64,000 bases of DNA from assembly GCA_037157565.1 (NCBI GenBank), contig JAZHRO010000013.1, positions 34,352,501 to 34,416,500 of the forward strand. Direction: 5' to 3'. How positions within the stretch are numbered: the stretch's first letter is position 1; each line of letters opens with the position of its first letter. The translations under genes were made by a program, and so were the position numbers. The notes under the pieces are model-generated. The model worked only from the letters and a program-made list of their open reading frames with translations. It did not search any database and was not told where the DNA came from. This DNA is from Thalassia testudinum (Eukaryota; Streptophyta; Magnoliopsida; Alismatales; Hydrocharitaceae). Positions 53,071 through 64,000 of the stretch are shown here, piece by piece.

Positions 53071-56000
53071 CACCCCCCGGACCTGGCCGCTCAGGGGGAG
53101 CTTGGTTTGGCCGAGGTTCCACCCCCAATTCCTCTCCTCCTGCCCGGCCAAACTCCCAGCAGGCTCCGGCGAGGCCCCCTCCCCTCCCTCTTCGCTCTGC
53201 CACAAAACCAGTGGCAGAGTTAACTTCCTGACCTTCCTCCGCGTCGCGCAGTATCAGCGCACGTCGCCTCAGCCCCGTCGTCGCCGTCGTCCTCCCCCAC
53301 TGGGCGTCATCTTCTCCGGCGACAGCAGGTACTGCTGTTCGCCCTCCGTCCCCTTTCATCCTTACAGTTAGGTTAGAACTCCTCTCCATCCTCTCCTCTC
53401 TCTTTTCCCCCTGTTATCTCCCTTGATCGACCCTCGACAGACGCTAACCACCTCCATCGTCTTCGCCTCCGACCGCACTCCGGCGAGCCGCCCACACCAC
53501 TCCAGCCCTCCACACGGCTCGCCAACCACCTCGAAAGCTCCGCCTCACCTCCAGGAACACACTCCACCCTACCACTGCCACTCCAGCCCTCCACAATCAC
53601 CCCCCGACCAACCCACCATCTCCGGCCACAGGTTGACCTAGGCACGCACGCCTAGGCCGACCTGCAGCCTGCAGCACTGCCCACCGCCTTCGCCGTGCCA
53701 CGGCGAAGGTCTCTAGCTATTCTGATTTGGCCGAGAGGCGCGTTTTGTGTACGACAGGATTTGAGCCGCTGCCGCCATGGACGACCTCTGATGAAGCTCC
53801 CACGAAGCTCCAGGCACCCGGTCTTCCAGGCTACAGGTGCTGCATACTAGCGCGAGTGTCGCGAGGTGAACGAGTCCAGCCAAGGAGCGCTAGCAGAGCC
53901 AGCAGCTGCGGGGCAATCGCACGACGAGGCTTCTGCAGGCGCGCGTGAAGGCGAGACCAGATAGTCCCACATCGTGGGATTGCAACCGTCAGGTACCATA
54001 TTAGTTGTTTTTGCGTTTTACTCTTATCGCCTCAGTAAGCACAGGGGTGAGGTCCCTCACTGACCCCACCCGCCTCGTCCGCGGCCTGACCATGCGGACC
54101 TGGCGGATCCGACCCGACCTAGACCTACGCACTCCTCGCGCATCACACACCTGCAGGTGCGCCTGGTCCCGGGTACGATCCGACCCGATTATGGCTGTGG
54201 CTCTGGGAGAGCGGTTTGAGTGAATTGCTTGAGAGAGAGAGATGCGCGGGTAGAGGGAGAAGGGTTAGGTTTTGCTCCTGTGCAGGCAGGCTGAACGCAG
54301 GAGGAGAAGGACTTGGCCGCGAGAAGGAAAAGAAAGAAAGAAGAAGGAACGGCAGAGAAGAAGAGAAGAGGAAGAAACAAGGCAGAGAAGAAGAAGCAAG
54401 AAAGAAGCCTTCGCATGAGAAGAAAGAAAAGAGCAAGCCAGAAGCAAAGGCACAGAGAAGCCAAGTGAAGACTTTGCAGAGATCAGAAGAAGAAAAGAAA
54501 GAGCAAAGACTGCAGCAGAAGAAGAATAATCAAGAAGAAAAGGAGAAATGCTTTTAAGACGTCTGATCTTGTGATCAGACGTCCAATTTCATATTTTTTT
54601 TGCCCTAACTCCTTTTAATCGCATACATTCATACCTGAATTGATATTTTGAGTAAATTAGAGTGTTCAATTACATTTTGATTTAGTGGTAAGTTCCATTT
54701 GCTCCCTGTGTTCGACCTCGGATACTCCGGTCTTCGAGTAATAAAAACTTTGTATTTGTTTGAACGTTTTGTCGGTTATACTACAACATAATACGCTTTA
54801 AAATCGCACGAAACGCCCGTGAACACTAGTTCAACCCGACTCCTCTGAGCCTGAAATCGGTCGGAAATCCCCTCAATTTCTTCTCTCTTCCGGCCGACTC
54901 GCTCATCAAGCTCTGGCGACCTTCTCTAATCTCCTTCGTCGCCTGACCACAATACCAGTGGCAGGTTCTTCTTCCTCACGTTCGTCCGCGTCGCGCAGCA
55001 CCCGCCGACACCCTTGTCTCCCCTTCATCCTCGCCGACGGTCCTCTCTGAGCATCTTCGTCTCCGGCGTCGGCAATACGCGCCAGACACCATCTTTGTCT
55101 CCAACATCGGCAATACGTGCCAGATGCCATCTCTGTCTCCCTTTCGTCTCTTCACCTCCTAGATAAGTCCCCTTCACCCTCTATATCCTTCTACCTTCTT
55201 TATTTCCCTCAATCGACTACTACCGCACTCCACCATCATCTCCTTCACCTCCAGCCACCAACTCCGGCAAGATCGCTCCACCACCACAGACCACCCCCCT
55301 TCTTGCTGACAAGTTCGTAAGCATCGCCTCGACTCCCTGATCACAACCCCTCACTCCATTCACTCCGCCACTCACCCAAACACGCCCCTGAACACACCCA
55401 CACATATGCACCCAGTGTGCCCTAGGCACACTCACACAGGCACTCCCACGCAACGCCAACCACTACAGCACACTCGCCGTGCCTCAGCAAAGCTTCCTGA
55501 ACGTTCTAACGTGGCCGCGAGGCTGTCATGGTGATTTCAGGTGTAGGCATGCTCCACCATTGGCGCAGAGCTTGAAGCAAGCTCCAGGCCGTGCCAACCC
55601 CAGGTCTTTATCCCAAGCTGTGTGAAAGACGCTCGTGCACGACTCCAGGCTATCAATTGAAGACAAGGACAGTAGCAGCTACTGCAATCAAAGGAGCACT
55701 TTGTCGCAGGCGCGCGGGAAGAAGGTGGGAAGATAGTCCCACCTCGGAACTGGAAGAGGCGCAGCACCCGCATAAATTGAATTCCTGCCAGAGGCTTATT
55801 GTCTCCGAATCACGAGGTGAGGTCCCTCTCACCCGACCAGACCCGAACCGGCCTCGTCCGCAACCACGCTCCGCGGACCTGGTCTTGACCCAACCCAACT
55901 TGCACTCCTCGCCCACCACCGCACGTCGGTGGGCCTGGTCCCAGGTATGTACCCGACCCGATTACCTAAGAAACGCATGGCTCTGGGAGAGCGGAACCTA

Positions 56001-56683
56001 AGAGAGAAAAGAGAGGAGAGTGCGCACGGGTAGGGGGTAGATTTTGCTCTGTAGAGGAGGAGAAGCGAAGCCAATGGAAGAAGGAGAAGACAAAGATGAG
56101 AAGAAGCTAAGGCAGAGAAAGAAAAGAGAAGGAAGAAGCTGAAGGCAAAAAGGCAACAAGGCAAAGGAAGAAGAAAAGGCAGCCGAGAGAGAGAGAGAGA
56201 GAGAGAGAAAGAAGAAAGCCAAAGAAGAAGAAGCAGGCAAAGAAAGCTAAAGGAAAGGCTAAGGCGGGAAAGCTGAAGAAGAGAGAAGCCAAAATCAGAA
56301 GAAGAAGAAGGAAGGAGAAGACGGAGAAAAGAAGAGCTCGCCAAGGCAAAATAAGAAGAAGAAGAGAAGAGAATCAGAGAGAAAAGAAATAGCATAGACA
56401 TTCTTTTTTTTTATTATTCATATTCACATACATTGAATTCTTGAGTATTTTTTATCTACATTGCCAATTACTCTTATATTGTTGCACTGTGATATTTAAT
56501 ATTGTTGCATATTCTTTTAAATTGTGATCTTGATTTCTAAAACACCAATTTGCTCCCTGTGTTTGACCTCGGACTTCAAAATTCGAGTAATAAAATTGTA
56601 TTTATTTTGAACACTTTTTCGGCTATATTACAACGCGATATTCTTAAATACCGATCCAGGGATCACTAAACAAGGTCGTAACA

Positions 56684-58769
56684 AAATCTTTAATCTATTT
56701 TGAACACCTTGGATATTGTGTGTTTTGTGACCTATACTAGCGTGTAGTTCTGTAACTTGACTGAACTTCAATGGCAATTTTACTATATTTTTTCCTAATG
56801 ACCAAACCTACGATATGCTTCTCTTTTCAAAATAACATTCCAGTATGTTGCACTTATTTGATACAATGCTGGTTTGCGAGGGTGCTAGTGCTTTAAATGG
56901 ATGCACTCAGTGTCGTGCTTAAAAGGATTGAAGGGTTTTATTTATTTTTTTTCCTTTATAGTGTGAATGGATGGCAAAAAGCTGAGAATTGAATGATTTT
57001 TACCTTACATTAATTTTACATATTGCATTCTCTTCAATTACTCAACTCACAAGAGCAAGTTCTTTTGCAAAGACACAAAATTGTAGACTATCTATGATGG
57101 TTGTGGGTTTTGTCAATGGAAAGAATGGTAATTTTTGCTTTTTGGCTTTGCTATATTTTTTGACAGATTAAAATTTTTCAAGTCCAATTTGGTAGTTATT
57201 CTCTAGAATTGTATATCATATGGATTTGGAACTATAGGGGGAGTGTCATATTCTCCATCCTATGAGGTTTTTATAATGTTAAGATCTTGACAATTTGGGC
57301 CCTAAAACGAGATGGAAATTGAAGGCTACTAATATAAGCTCTAGTGATTAGCATGGTTTTCAATGGAGGATATGGGCTATGCCAATATCAATATGCCTTG
57401 TCTAGTTTATTGCCTGAAAAATGTGGTCTAGGCAACACAATAGAGGGCCTTAAAATAAGTAACAAAGGTTGATAGCTTGAAAATTGAGTGAGGGTAACCC
57501 TCCTCCAGGTCTTTCCATAAAATAGTAGTTTTGAATTCTATTTGCAGTATAAAAAATAAAATCCTTTCAGAATACATATTTGCATCACATATTATTTTAC
57601 AAGTTGGAGCTGAAAATTAGAGGATCATGTACAGTGATACTCTTAACTCCTATCTACATATAGACATTGCAAAATGTGGATCACTTACTCCTTAACTGAT
57701 AAATCTTACAGTGTTCTCTCACACTCCTTACTGACCCATGATAGAAAGGGATAGCTAGTTCATTGTTGTTTGTTTACTTATGATATTTGACTTGTGATCA
57801 CTAGCAGAAGAATTTTCAATCAGTAAACCTCCACAAAAAATACATATTCAAGGCTTAAACTATAATTACAATTTCTCGCAATTGAATATTCTATTGCAAT
57901 GTCTGGAATGGTGTTATATCTTCATCTTTTTAAGAACAGCGCTGAGATTGTCCATGACAAAATTGAGTTCCTTGTTCTCTACTTGTTTGATTTAGGGGTG
58001 TCCTTCCAAAAACTCAACAGGGCATGAAGCTGTTTATTAGTACCAGATATTCACTTTGTCGTTATTGAGTTATGACTGCTGGAACAAGTTTTTTTTTTAT
58101 TTTGTGCATGTAGATTCTGAGGAAACAATCCATGTAAATGCCTATGTTTTGTTTCCTTTGATTTATCTCATGTTGCATTTTCCATTTTTTTGGGGGTCAA
58201 GAAAAAGCATGATCACTTAGGTAGAGTGATCATCAAGCATTGCATTTTCCAAGGGTGCTTTTATCTTAATCGCGAACACGTGGATATCTATACCATGGGT
58301 TTTGCTTCTTTTTTTAAGATACGACTCTTATTTTCAAAATTAGGAGAACAAAATGAAAAAAACAAAAGTAAGTTACAATTCAGGATTATAATTCGTTATG
58401 TTGAGAAACCACAAAGAGAAGTTCTCCCAACACTTTGATATTGTAATTTCAAAGATTTTCATTGTTTGCCCATGGCTGTAAGCCTACAATGAACTTGTGT
58501 TTACCTAGGTTACACTTCAGACACACTTGATCGTGGCCTTCCAAGTCTAATTTAACGGATTATCAATAAGTCATCTGTTACTTGCTCATCTGCTCTGTTG
58601 CATTTTTTTGTTTGGAAACAAAATAACGGGAAATTGATTGACATCCACTTAAGAAATCAATATGGTGGTTACACATTTTGTGATTTTGAGTTTGGTACTT
58701 TTCTGGTTTATGCAAACTTTGGAGAGTAACTACTTTGTTCTTCAACAGGTGGATGTATCATCGCTTGCT
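56684..58769. other. AT-rich DNA without recognised genes
   Basis: After the chromovirus LTR tail the sequence changes to about 2 kb of AT-rich, seemingly low-copy DNA. It has short frames only (the longest about 60 codons at 56989-57171, unrecognised). It could be old transposon remains or intron sequence, and I see no splice-bounded coding exon I would defend. Confidence 0.5.
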
Positions 58770-61075
58770 TTAAAAATAAGAACCCAACTAACTTACCTAC
58801 CAAATCAGGAATAAAGATATCTTTTATCACCTTAACTCTCATTCTAATCTTCATTTTCAAGTAAATACCCATCTATTACATCACAGGATAACTCTCATTC
58901 TTAACCTCATTCAGTAAACATTAAACAAAGATTAACCCTTATTTACAAGTAAATAAAATTAAAATTAACCTTTATTACAACTTAACTAGTCGAAATTAAA
59001 TACCCCACGTGGTGAACTATCCCTAAAAATTTCACAACGACCATGGGAAATCTTCGATGACCAATCTTCCGCTTTTATTTTTTTTCCCTAAATTGGCTAC
59101 CATAAATATCGGTTTCCTCTACGGTACATAAAAGGAGCAACAGGTCGTTGGAGACCCACCCTCCGAACCCACATCCAAACCACCGATCACAAGAAACAAT
59201 CCCGTTCGTCCATCGGTCCACCTCATACCAACGAGCGGTCCCGATCGTGAGACACCAGACAACTCGTACAGACTACGCAACAGTACCTCCCTATGCCCTC
59301 CCACCAGCTAGGCGCAGAGATCGACCGGGGGGCCACCCTCCCGGTCCATCACATCAGGCGCGCCAATCAAGATGGCAATAATACCCCTACGTGAACATCG
59401 TATTTACCAACGAAATCGTCGCGTAGCTTTACAAGCTGCCAACGGGGACAAATCCCTTGCTTTCGCAGTGATTAGCAGCCTTATCAAAGCACCATTGAAC
59501 TAAACAGAAGAATAATAAATAATTGCGACGCGGCACCGGTCGGCTCACCTCCTTGGGAACATGTTGCCAGTAATCTATTATTATTATAAATCTAAGTTGG
59601 AGCCTTTTGCAAGAGAGTGGTATTCTCTGACTGGGGCTTTTCCTGAGAAGTGATTAGGACAGGGGAGGGAGATTAATTACGAGGCTAATCACGGGGGGAT
59701 TATGGTACCGACCAACGAGACAAGAGGAGGGAGCAGGCGCGGTTTGGAAGCTATCTTGAGATGCCTTACGTGGGATGTAATGTGAAGGGGGGAATAAGTT
59801 AAAAGGAAATGAGAGGAAATTAACAAAAGTTTGGGTTGATTGGATTTGTGTTCGAGTGAGGACGTGGATAAGATCGTTTGTGTGTGTGCGCGCGGACCCA
59901 GACGGTAAAATTTCGTGACCCACCGAAGCATTTGTCCTCGTCGGTGCGGGGTGCATGGGGGATGGGGCTGAGGCTCCCGTGGAAAAGAAAGGCCGACTTT
60001 TCTTTGTTTTTTTTTTTTTTTTCCAAACATAAAATTTTTAATTAAACAAAAACGAATTGGTTAACAGGGACGTCAATCTTCTAAAGAGAAGAAACGACAC
60101 CCAAATTTCTTCTATCCCAGGGTGGGAGGTACCATGCAACTTTAAATAATAAGATAAAATAAGTAAAAAGTTAAATAAAAAAAAGAGAATAAATCTCATA
60201 GAAGATGTCCATGTAAATAAGTCGCAGTAATCCAACATTTATTTCACGTCTTAAAATGATGACAATGCCATTAAAGTTGCTTTAGCGAATTGCATTGGCA
60301 ACATATAGGAAAAAATCAACAGCCAAAGAAGATACGATGAAGTAACGGTCGTGTGAAGTCTCAGGTTTCGACGTGATCTTGACAAAAGGGCTGCAGTAGT
60401 GGTTGGCGATGGCCAGCATTCCACCCCAATGCACCCTCATCCCCTCCTACACAAAAGCAAGAATGGAGAGGGAGAAGGAGCACGAGCTCCAAATGGATGA
60501 ATAAGGTGCTAGGAACTCCCTGCCAAATCCGAAGCTGAAAGGAGAAAGGAGGTCATGGAGGTGAGATGTCGGAGGAATCGTAATAAATGACGGAGCCACG
60601 GCATGGATGTAGTGGACGAGCGAACCTGGACTTAAGAAGCACGGAGAGGATGAAAGTGGTGGGGAGGGAACTAGGGAGGGGGGACCTGATCGATGAGCAA
60701 CAACCAATCGAGGGCGCGAGAATAGCTAAGTTTCGGACGGGCAAAAGGGAAGAGTGGACCTTGCTTGGGGAAGAAGAAAAGGGAGTTTGGGATGGAAAAA
60801 AGGAAAAGAAGAGTGACTTGGAATATCAAATTTAGTCGATTGAGGATTTAGATTTTGAAGGATTAGCTTACATCAAGGGTTAGTTAATTTGAGTTAATTT
60901 TTTTAAAAAAGGGATAGCCTTTATTTGTGTTTATTGAACAAGAATTACGAATGAGGGTTAACCTATAACGTGAAAGAAAGGTATTTACTTGGATGTGGGG
61001 GGTTAGAATAGAGGATAAGATTGAAAAACATTTGTTTATCTTTAAGATAGTAGCTAAGTTAATATTTTTTTGTTT
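58770..61075. mobile_element. Probable inverted-repeat DNA transposon (2.3 kb)
   Basis: 58770-59003 is similar, in reverse complement, to 60838-61075. Shared stretches include CAAGTAAATACC, ACTCTCATTC versus ACCCTCATTC, and TTCAGTAAACAT versus TTCAATAAACAC, with AACTTACCTAC versus AACTTAGCTAC nearer the ends. The two arms are about 235 bp each and clearly diverged. The middle (59004-60837) has GC-richer patches (59150-59390 and 60430-60740) but no transposase. Long inverted repeats suggest a Mutator-like or foldback type. I could not find a clear target duplication. A T run (about 60006-60021) lies inside. Confidence 0.55.
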
Positions 61076-61316
61076 ATATTGTAATGAATGGGCATGTTAA
61101 AAAATATTGCATGTAAGAGGGTACGGGAGAAGTGAGATAAAATAAGGATTAACTTATAGGTTATCACAACTCCTACCTCAACATGGGTTGGGATAACATG
61201 AACTAATTAGTAAGGTAAATAAAAGTTAGATTGTCTCTCTTCATAAAGAGAGGATAACCACTAAAAGCAAGGGCTATCCCCTTTCGTAGACTAGGCCTAA
61301 ATCTAACAGGAAAGTT

Positions 61317-61332
61317 TGACCGTTTGTTTTTT
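61317..61332 (+). repeat. Target-site duplication of retroposon 1, left copy
   Basis: TGACCGTTTGTTTTTT is identical to 62536-62551. The T run is shared with the poly(A) tail, so the true length may be a few bases less. Confidence 0.8.
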
Positions 61333-62535
61333 TTGAAAATATGCATTCCATTAAAATGGAAGATCCAAATACAAGAGGATGCAGCCCCAATTGGAGGGGG
61401 GGACAATAACCGGTCGCCCTCACAGAGAGAGGAAGGCAACTCAACTTGCAAAGGGAGAGGAATACAAAACAAGTAAACAGGAATAACACAAAGAAACAAA
61501 AAACATAATAAAAAGCAAAGAAAGCATCCACATGAAGTAGATCTAATAGCACTCTTCCAGATGAGAAGAGTAGCAAACTCTATGCTTGTAGAAGCAACTA
61601 TGCCGCCAAACCTAACACCTGACGATATGCGCAAACGAGAAATCGAAATGAATTGGAACCCGAGCAAGTCGGAAAATTTCCCGATCGTAAGAAGTCCTGC
61701 GTCACACATGGTCCCCAACAACAACAAAAACAGGCCGCAGCTGTGAGGTGAAACTCTATCATCAACACAACGCTGAAACAGTTCAGAGTGAGGATGAAGA
61801 GGTGACATGAACACCACGGCCAAGAGTAGAGCAGATAGTGAACCCCCTCAACAAACGAAGCACAAAGAAACCCCAGCAGAAACCAAACATCTCGCCATAG
61901 GCAGTACGGCACAATGTCACGACCATCGACTGCAGCAGAACCGTCGCACCCCGACCACAAGCTCCAACACGATAACGGCAGACCACAACAGCAACACCAA
62001 GACGCGGCACAATGGAAGGGGGGGACACAACCCATCGCTGATGCACAGTCGGACGACGCCATTGCCGATGAAACACCAAGGATGAAGGGGATGCAACGTC
62101 ATTGCATCGTCGAGCTGACTAGATGTAGCGCTAGCACAGCCATATTGTCGGAACATACGCCATCGATCTCAGAACTCAGCCCATTGCCACCACCGTCACC
62201 ACCAGACCAAACCCAGCACAGATGCTACCGCGTGATGATCGTAGATGCCAACAAAGCACCACCACCGCTACATGGTGACACCAAGGAGGCTTAGCTGTAA
62301 TCGCTGCAGCTCTCAACCTCACCAACATACCGTTGCAAGTGAGAATCCAGTAGCAGAGGGGGCTTAGTGCCGCGATTAAAGAGGGAGGGGGGAATCAAGT
62401 GCCACATAGGAGGAGAGGTCCCTATTGAAGATGTCCCATCAATCGAGGACCCCAACAAAAGGAATTAAGGTTTAGCCAAGAAAGGGGAAGTCGAGAGAAA
62501 GCAAGTTAATACTCTATGCTACATCACCCAATTTC
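61333..62535 (-). mobile_element. Retroposon 1 with poly(A) tail and 16-bp duplication
   Basis: TGACCGTTTGTTTTTT lies at 61317-61332 and again at 62536-62551. Between them the minus strand ends in TTTTAATGGAATGCATATTT followed by an A run overlapping the left duplication, as in LINE-type insertions. The body is about 1.2 kb. It has a hydrophobic open frame (minus 61823-61203) of unknown nature and others at 62079-61598. No RT or endonuclease motif is seen, so it is a 5'-truncated LINE or a retroposed transcript. Confidence 0.7.
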
Positions 62536-62810
62536 TGACCGTTTGTTTTTTATTATCTCGTTTTAAACGTGCATCCGGGAATGGGGATTTTTGTGTATTT
62601 ACCTCTACGGGGATTTGATAGCATGGATATATGTGGCCTAAGGTTCACCATACTTCTCCGAGATGACTTCATAAAGTTGTTTTATTTGCTATGACAGTAT
62701 GAGTTATCTGATTAATTATTTATGAGTTTGATAGACAATAGAGTAGATTTAACTACGAGGTGAAAAAATTAACAAAAGAAGGAGAATGTCTCACTGGTAT
62801 CTTGATAGAT

Positions 62811-62826
62811 TGTGTAAGCTTGAAGT
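62811..62826 (+). repeat. Target-site duplication of retroposon 2, left copy
   Basis: 16 bp, with one difference from 63568-63583. Confidence 0.8.
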
Positions 62827-63567
62827 CCCTTTTTTTTTTTTTTAAACAGTAACTTTCTTTCATTAAAAGGGAACAAAAATAATACAAAATGCTACCCTTA
62901 AGGACAGGGAGAAAGATAACCGTAACACCCCTTGGAGAGGGGAAAGAAACTCTCCCTCGAGAGGGAGGAAATCAAAAAACATCAACACAAAACAAAGTAA
63001 AAAGAAAAGAAAATATAAAAGAAGCGCCCAAGATATTATTTCCGTTACAGGTGAACCTACACCACGTAGTAAATACGACAAGGCACCATTGACATTGTCA
63101 ACGTATTGCATTAAATGGTGATAAGCTGTCTAAGCGAGGTCGACCATCAACCTGGTCGTGATAAGCCTGACTTCAATGTGACCCCCACAACAAAAACGAT
63201 GTCAAAACGCGGAGGTGGAGCAAAGCTGGTGGATTGACGTCTAGTGAAGCCCTCCTTCAACACAGAGTAGCCGCCAGATGACAGACGTCCTTAGTGCAGC
63301 CCCATGCAAGTGCGCCATCGCGACCACCCGCCATTGTAGACATAGGTTGCTGGCCACAAAGGAGAGGTCATCGGAATGCAGCTACCCATAATGAAAGGGA
63401 GGAAGGGGGAGGGGGAGGGGGATGGAGCGAGTAGGGGGTGAAAGGGGGGTAATCGGCGATTGGGGGCTGATCGAGGCCCCAGTAGCAAATTTGAGGGTGC
63501 TCTGGGAAGGGGAGCGAAGAGGGGTCTATCTTGCTCTACAAGATCGAGTGGTTCTATGTTTTGATCA
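62827..63567 (-). mobile_element. Retroposon 2 with poly(A) tail and 16-bp duplication
   Basis: TGTGTAAGCTTGAAGT (62811-62826) and TGTGTGAGCTTGAAGT (63568-63583) flank a 741-bp body. On the minus strand it ends CTTTTAATGAAAGAAAG, then a 14-15 base A run beside the left duplication. The start (right side) is GC-rich with a C-rich run. The frames at 63111-62863 and 63488-63291 are unrecognised. The ending TTTTAATGNAA resembles that of retroposon 1. Confidence 0.7.
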
Positions 63568-63583
63568 TGTGTGAGCTTGAAGT

Positions 63584-63884
63584 TGATGTAGATTTTCGAT
63601 GGAGGAAATTGAGGTTGTACAACATTAATCTAAATATTGAGATATGATAGAGGAGGTTTTTTTTTCCTTTTTTCTCTGACTTGTGATGAAGTAAGAAAAA
63701 TCTTCTCATTGAACCCTACTAACAAGGTCCAATAAATGAAATAAGATCTCCTAAAATACTAGCACGGACTCAATTTGACAACTCAATTGCCTGGTAGTCC
63801 GACTGGGTCTAGCTATTTAGAGGTAGATCTTTACCTGACTACCCAGGAGGTAGATAGTCAGACAAATCAACCAGTAAGGCTTTA
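63584..63884. other. Short non-coding stretch before last LTR
   Basis: Mixed sequence with no gene. Near its end CCTGGTAGTC (63790-63799) can pair with GACTACCCAGG (63837-63847), a stem with one bulge. The last 5 bp, CTTTA, would be the left target duplication of the LTR that follows. Confidence 0.5.
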
Positions 63885-64000
63885 CGATGAGAACCTCATC
63901 ATGAACCCTAACTAGCACAATCTAACCTAGATATGCAAGAAAAAAAAGCTCCTGCATAACTCATAGAAAGGCTTGACTCAGAGAATTCTGAGTTTGCGAA
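63885..64000 (+). mobile_element. Start of an Athila-type LTR, cut by window end
   Basis: CGATGAGAACCTCATCA matches the terminal palindrome of the other LTRs with the first T changed to C. The following CATGAACCCTAACTAGCAC and AAAGCTCCTGCATAAC align with 52140-52200. It continues beyond the window. Confidence 0.8.

Larger units (their letters stand above)
52127..54825 (+). mobile_element. Athila-type solo LTR (2699 bp), duplication CTAGT
   Basis: It starts TGATGAGAGCCTCATCA and ends CCCGTGAACA, flanked by CTAGT at 52122-52126 and 54826-54830. No internal region is present. Order: terminal palindrome, AT-rich U3, hairpin (52949-52983), TATAAAA (53064-53070), C-rich leader, hairpin AGTCCCAC/GTGGGATT (53963-53981), GC-rich block (54045-54140), purine tract (54236-54560), AGACGTCTGATC near 54557, then CCCTGTGTTCGACCTCGG (54703-54720) and AATAAA (about 54742). 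It is younger than the LTR it splits. Confidence 0.93.
51183..56672 (+). mobile_element. Athila-type solo LTR split by a second solo LTR
   Basis: It starts TGATGGGAACACCATCA and ends CACTAAACA. It is flanked by GGGTC (51178-51182) and AGGTC (56673-56677), a duplication with one change, after which the chromovirus LTR resumes with GTAACA. Without the nested 52127-54830 block it is about 2.79 kb. Parts: terminal palindrome, AT-rich U3, hairpin (52006-52040), TATA-like CTATTTAAAG (52108-52117), then beyond the nested LTR a leader, GC-rich block (55800-55930), purine tract (56040-56390), CCCTGTGTTTGACCTCGG (56563-56580) with AATAAA at about 56589. The K/E/R frames in the purine tract are not genes. 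Confidence 0.87.

Noticed and set aside
56684..58769. Host gene or exons
   Set aside because: There are short unrecognised frames only. I could not place exon borders with conserved protein sequence.
60006..60021. Third poly(A)-tailed retroposon
   Set aside because: A T run exists, but I found no matching duplication on the other side.

Overview
The window is plant nuclear heterochromatin made almost wholly of nested LTR retrotransposons. Evidence: primer sites for initiator tRNA-Met and tRNA-Asp, Ty3/gypsy proteins of two lineages (a Tekay/Del-like chromovirus and an Athila/Tat-like lineage), a Ty1/copia gag, 1.7-2.8 kb LTRs, solo LTRs with 5-bp target duplications, and two poly(A)-tailed retroposons with 16-bp duplications. 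I infer a large-genome flowering plant and cannot name the species. I see no convincing host gene, tRNA, rRNA or CRISPR array. Every recognised coding region is broken by stops, frameshifts or deletions.

Layout. 1-660: tail of an Athila-type LTR inserted in a chromovirus LTR (661-2109). 2113-3418: primer site and broken gag of that chromovirus (element A). 3419-24281: an Athila-like element on the minus strand, with LTRs 3419-13217 and 21429-24281 and gag-pol between. Its left LTR is split by a 6.9-kb LTR-like insertion (4560-11485). 24282-29315: rest of the chromovirus RT, RNase H and integrase, split inside RNase H by a solo LTR (24949-27625, duplication ACATG). 29399-32002: chromovirus 3' LTR. 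32003-32852: unclassified. 32853-38407: a non-autonomous copia element in an LTR-gag-LTR-gag arrangement on the minus strand. 38408-42379: two further rearranged chromovirus fragments (B and C) joined head to tail. 42460-45046: 3' LTR of C. 45047-47415: probable 3' part of an Athila-type LTR. 47416-49282: truncated minus-strand Athila-type LTR. 49283-51182 with 56678-56683: a chromovirus LTR, split 6 bp from its end by a solo Athila-type LTR (51183-56672), itself split by a second one (52127-54825, duplication CTAGT). 56684-61316: AT-rich DNA with a probable inverted-repeat transposon (about 58770-61075). 61333-62535 and 62827-63567: two retroposons. 63885-64000: start of another Athila-type LTR.

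The least ordinary signals are regulatory. The palindromic core AGACGTCT is scattered through LTRs of three unrelated element families and is densest in the copia LTRs. Athila-type LTRs carry a hairpin about 70-80 bp upstream of the TATA box whose arms differ between copies yet stay complementary, and a terminal palindrome with the same behaviour. Many nonsense codons are CAG, CAA or CGA changed to TAG, TAA or TGA, as expected from long-term cytosine methylation, and two of them can be checked directly against a sister copy in the window.
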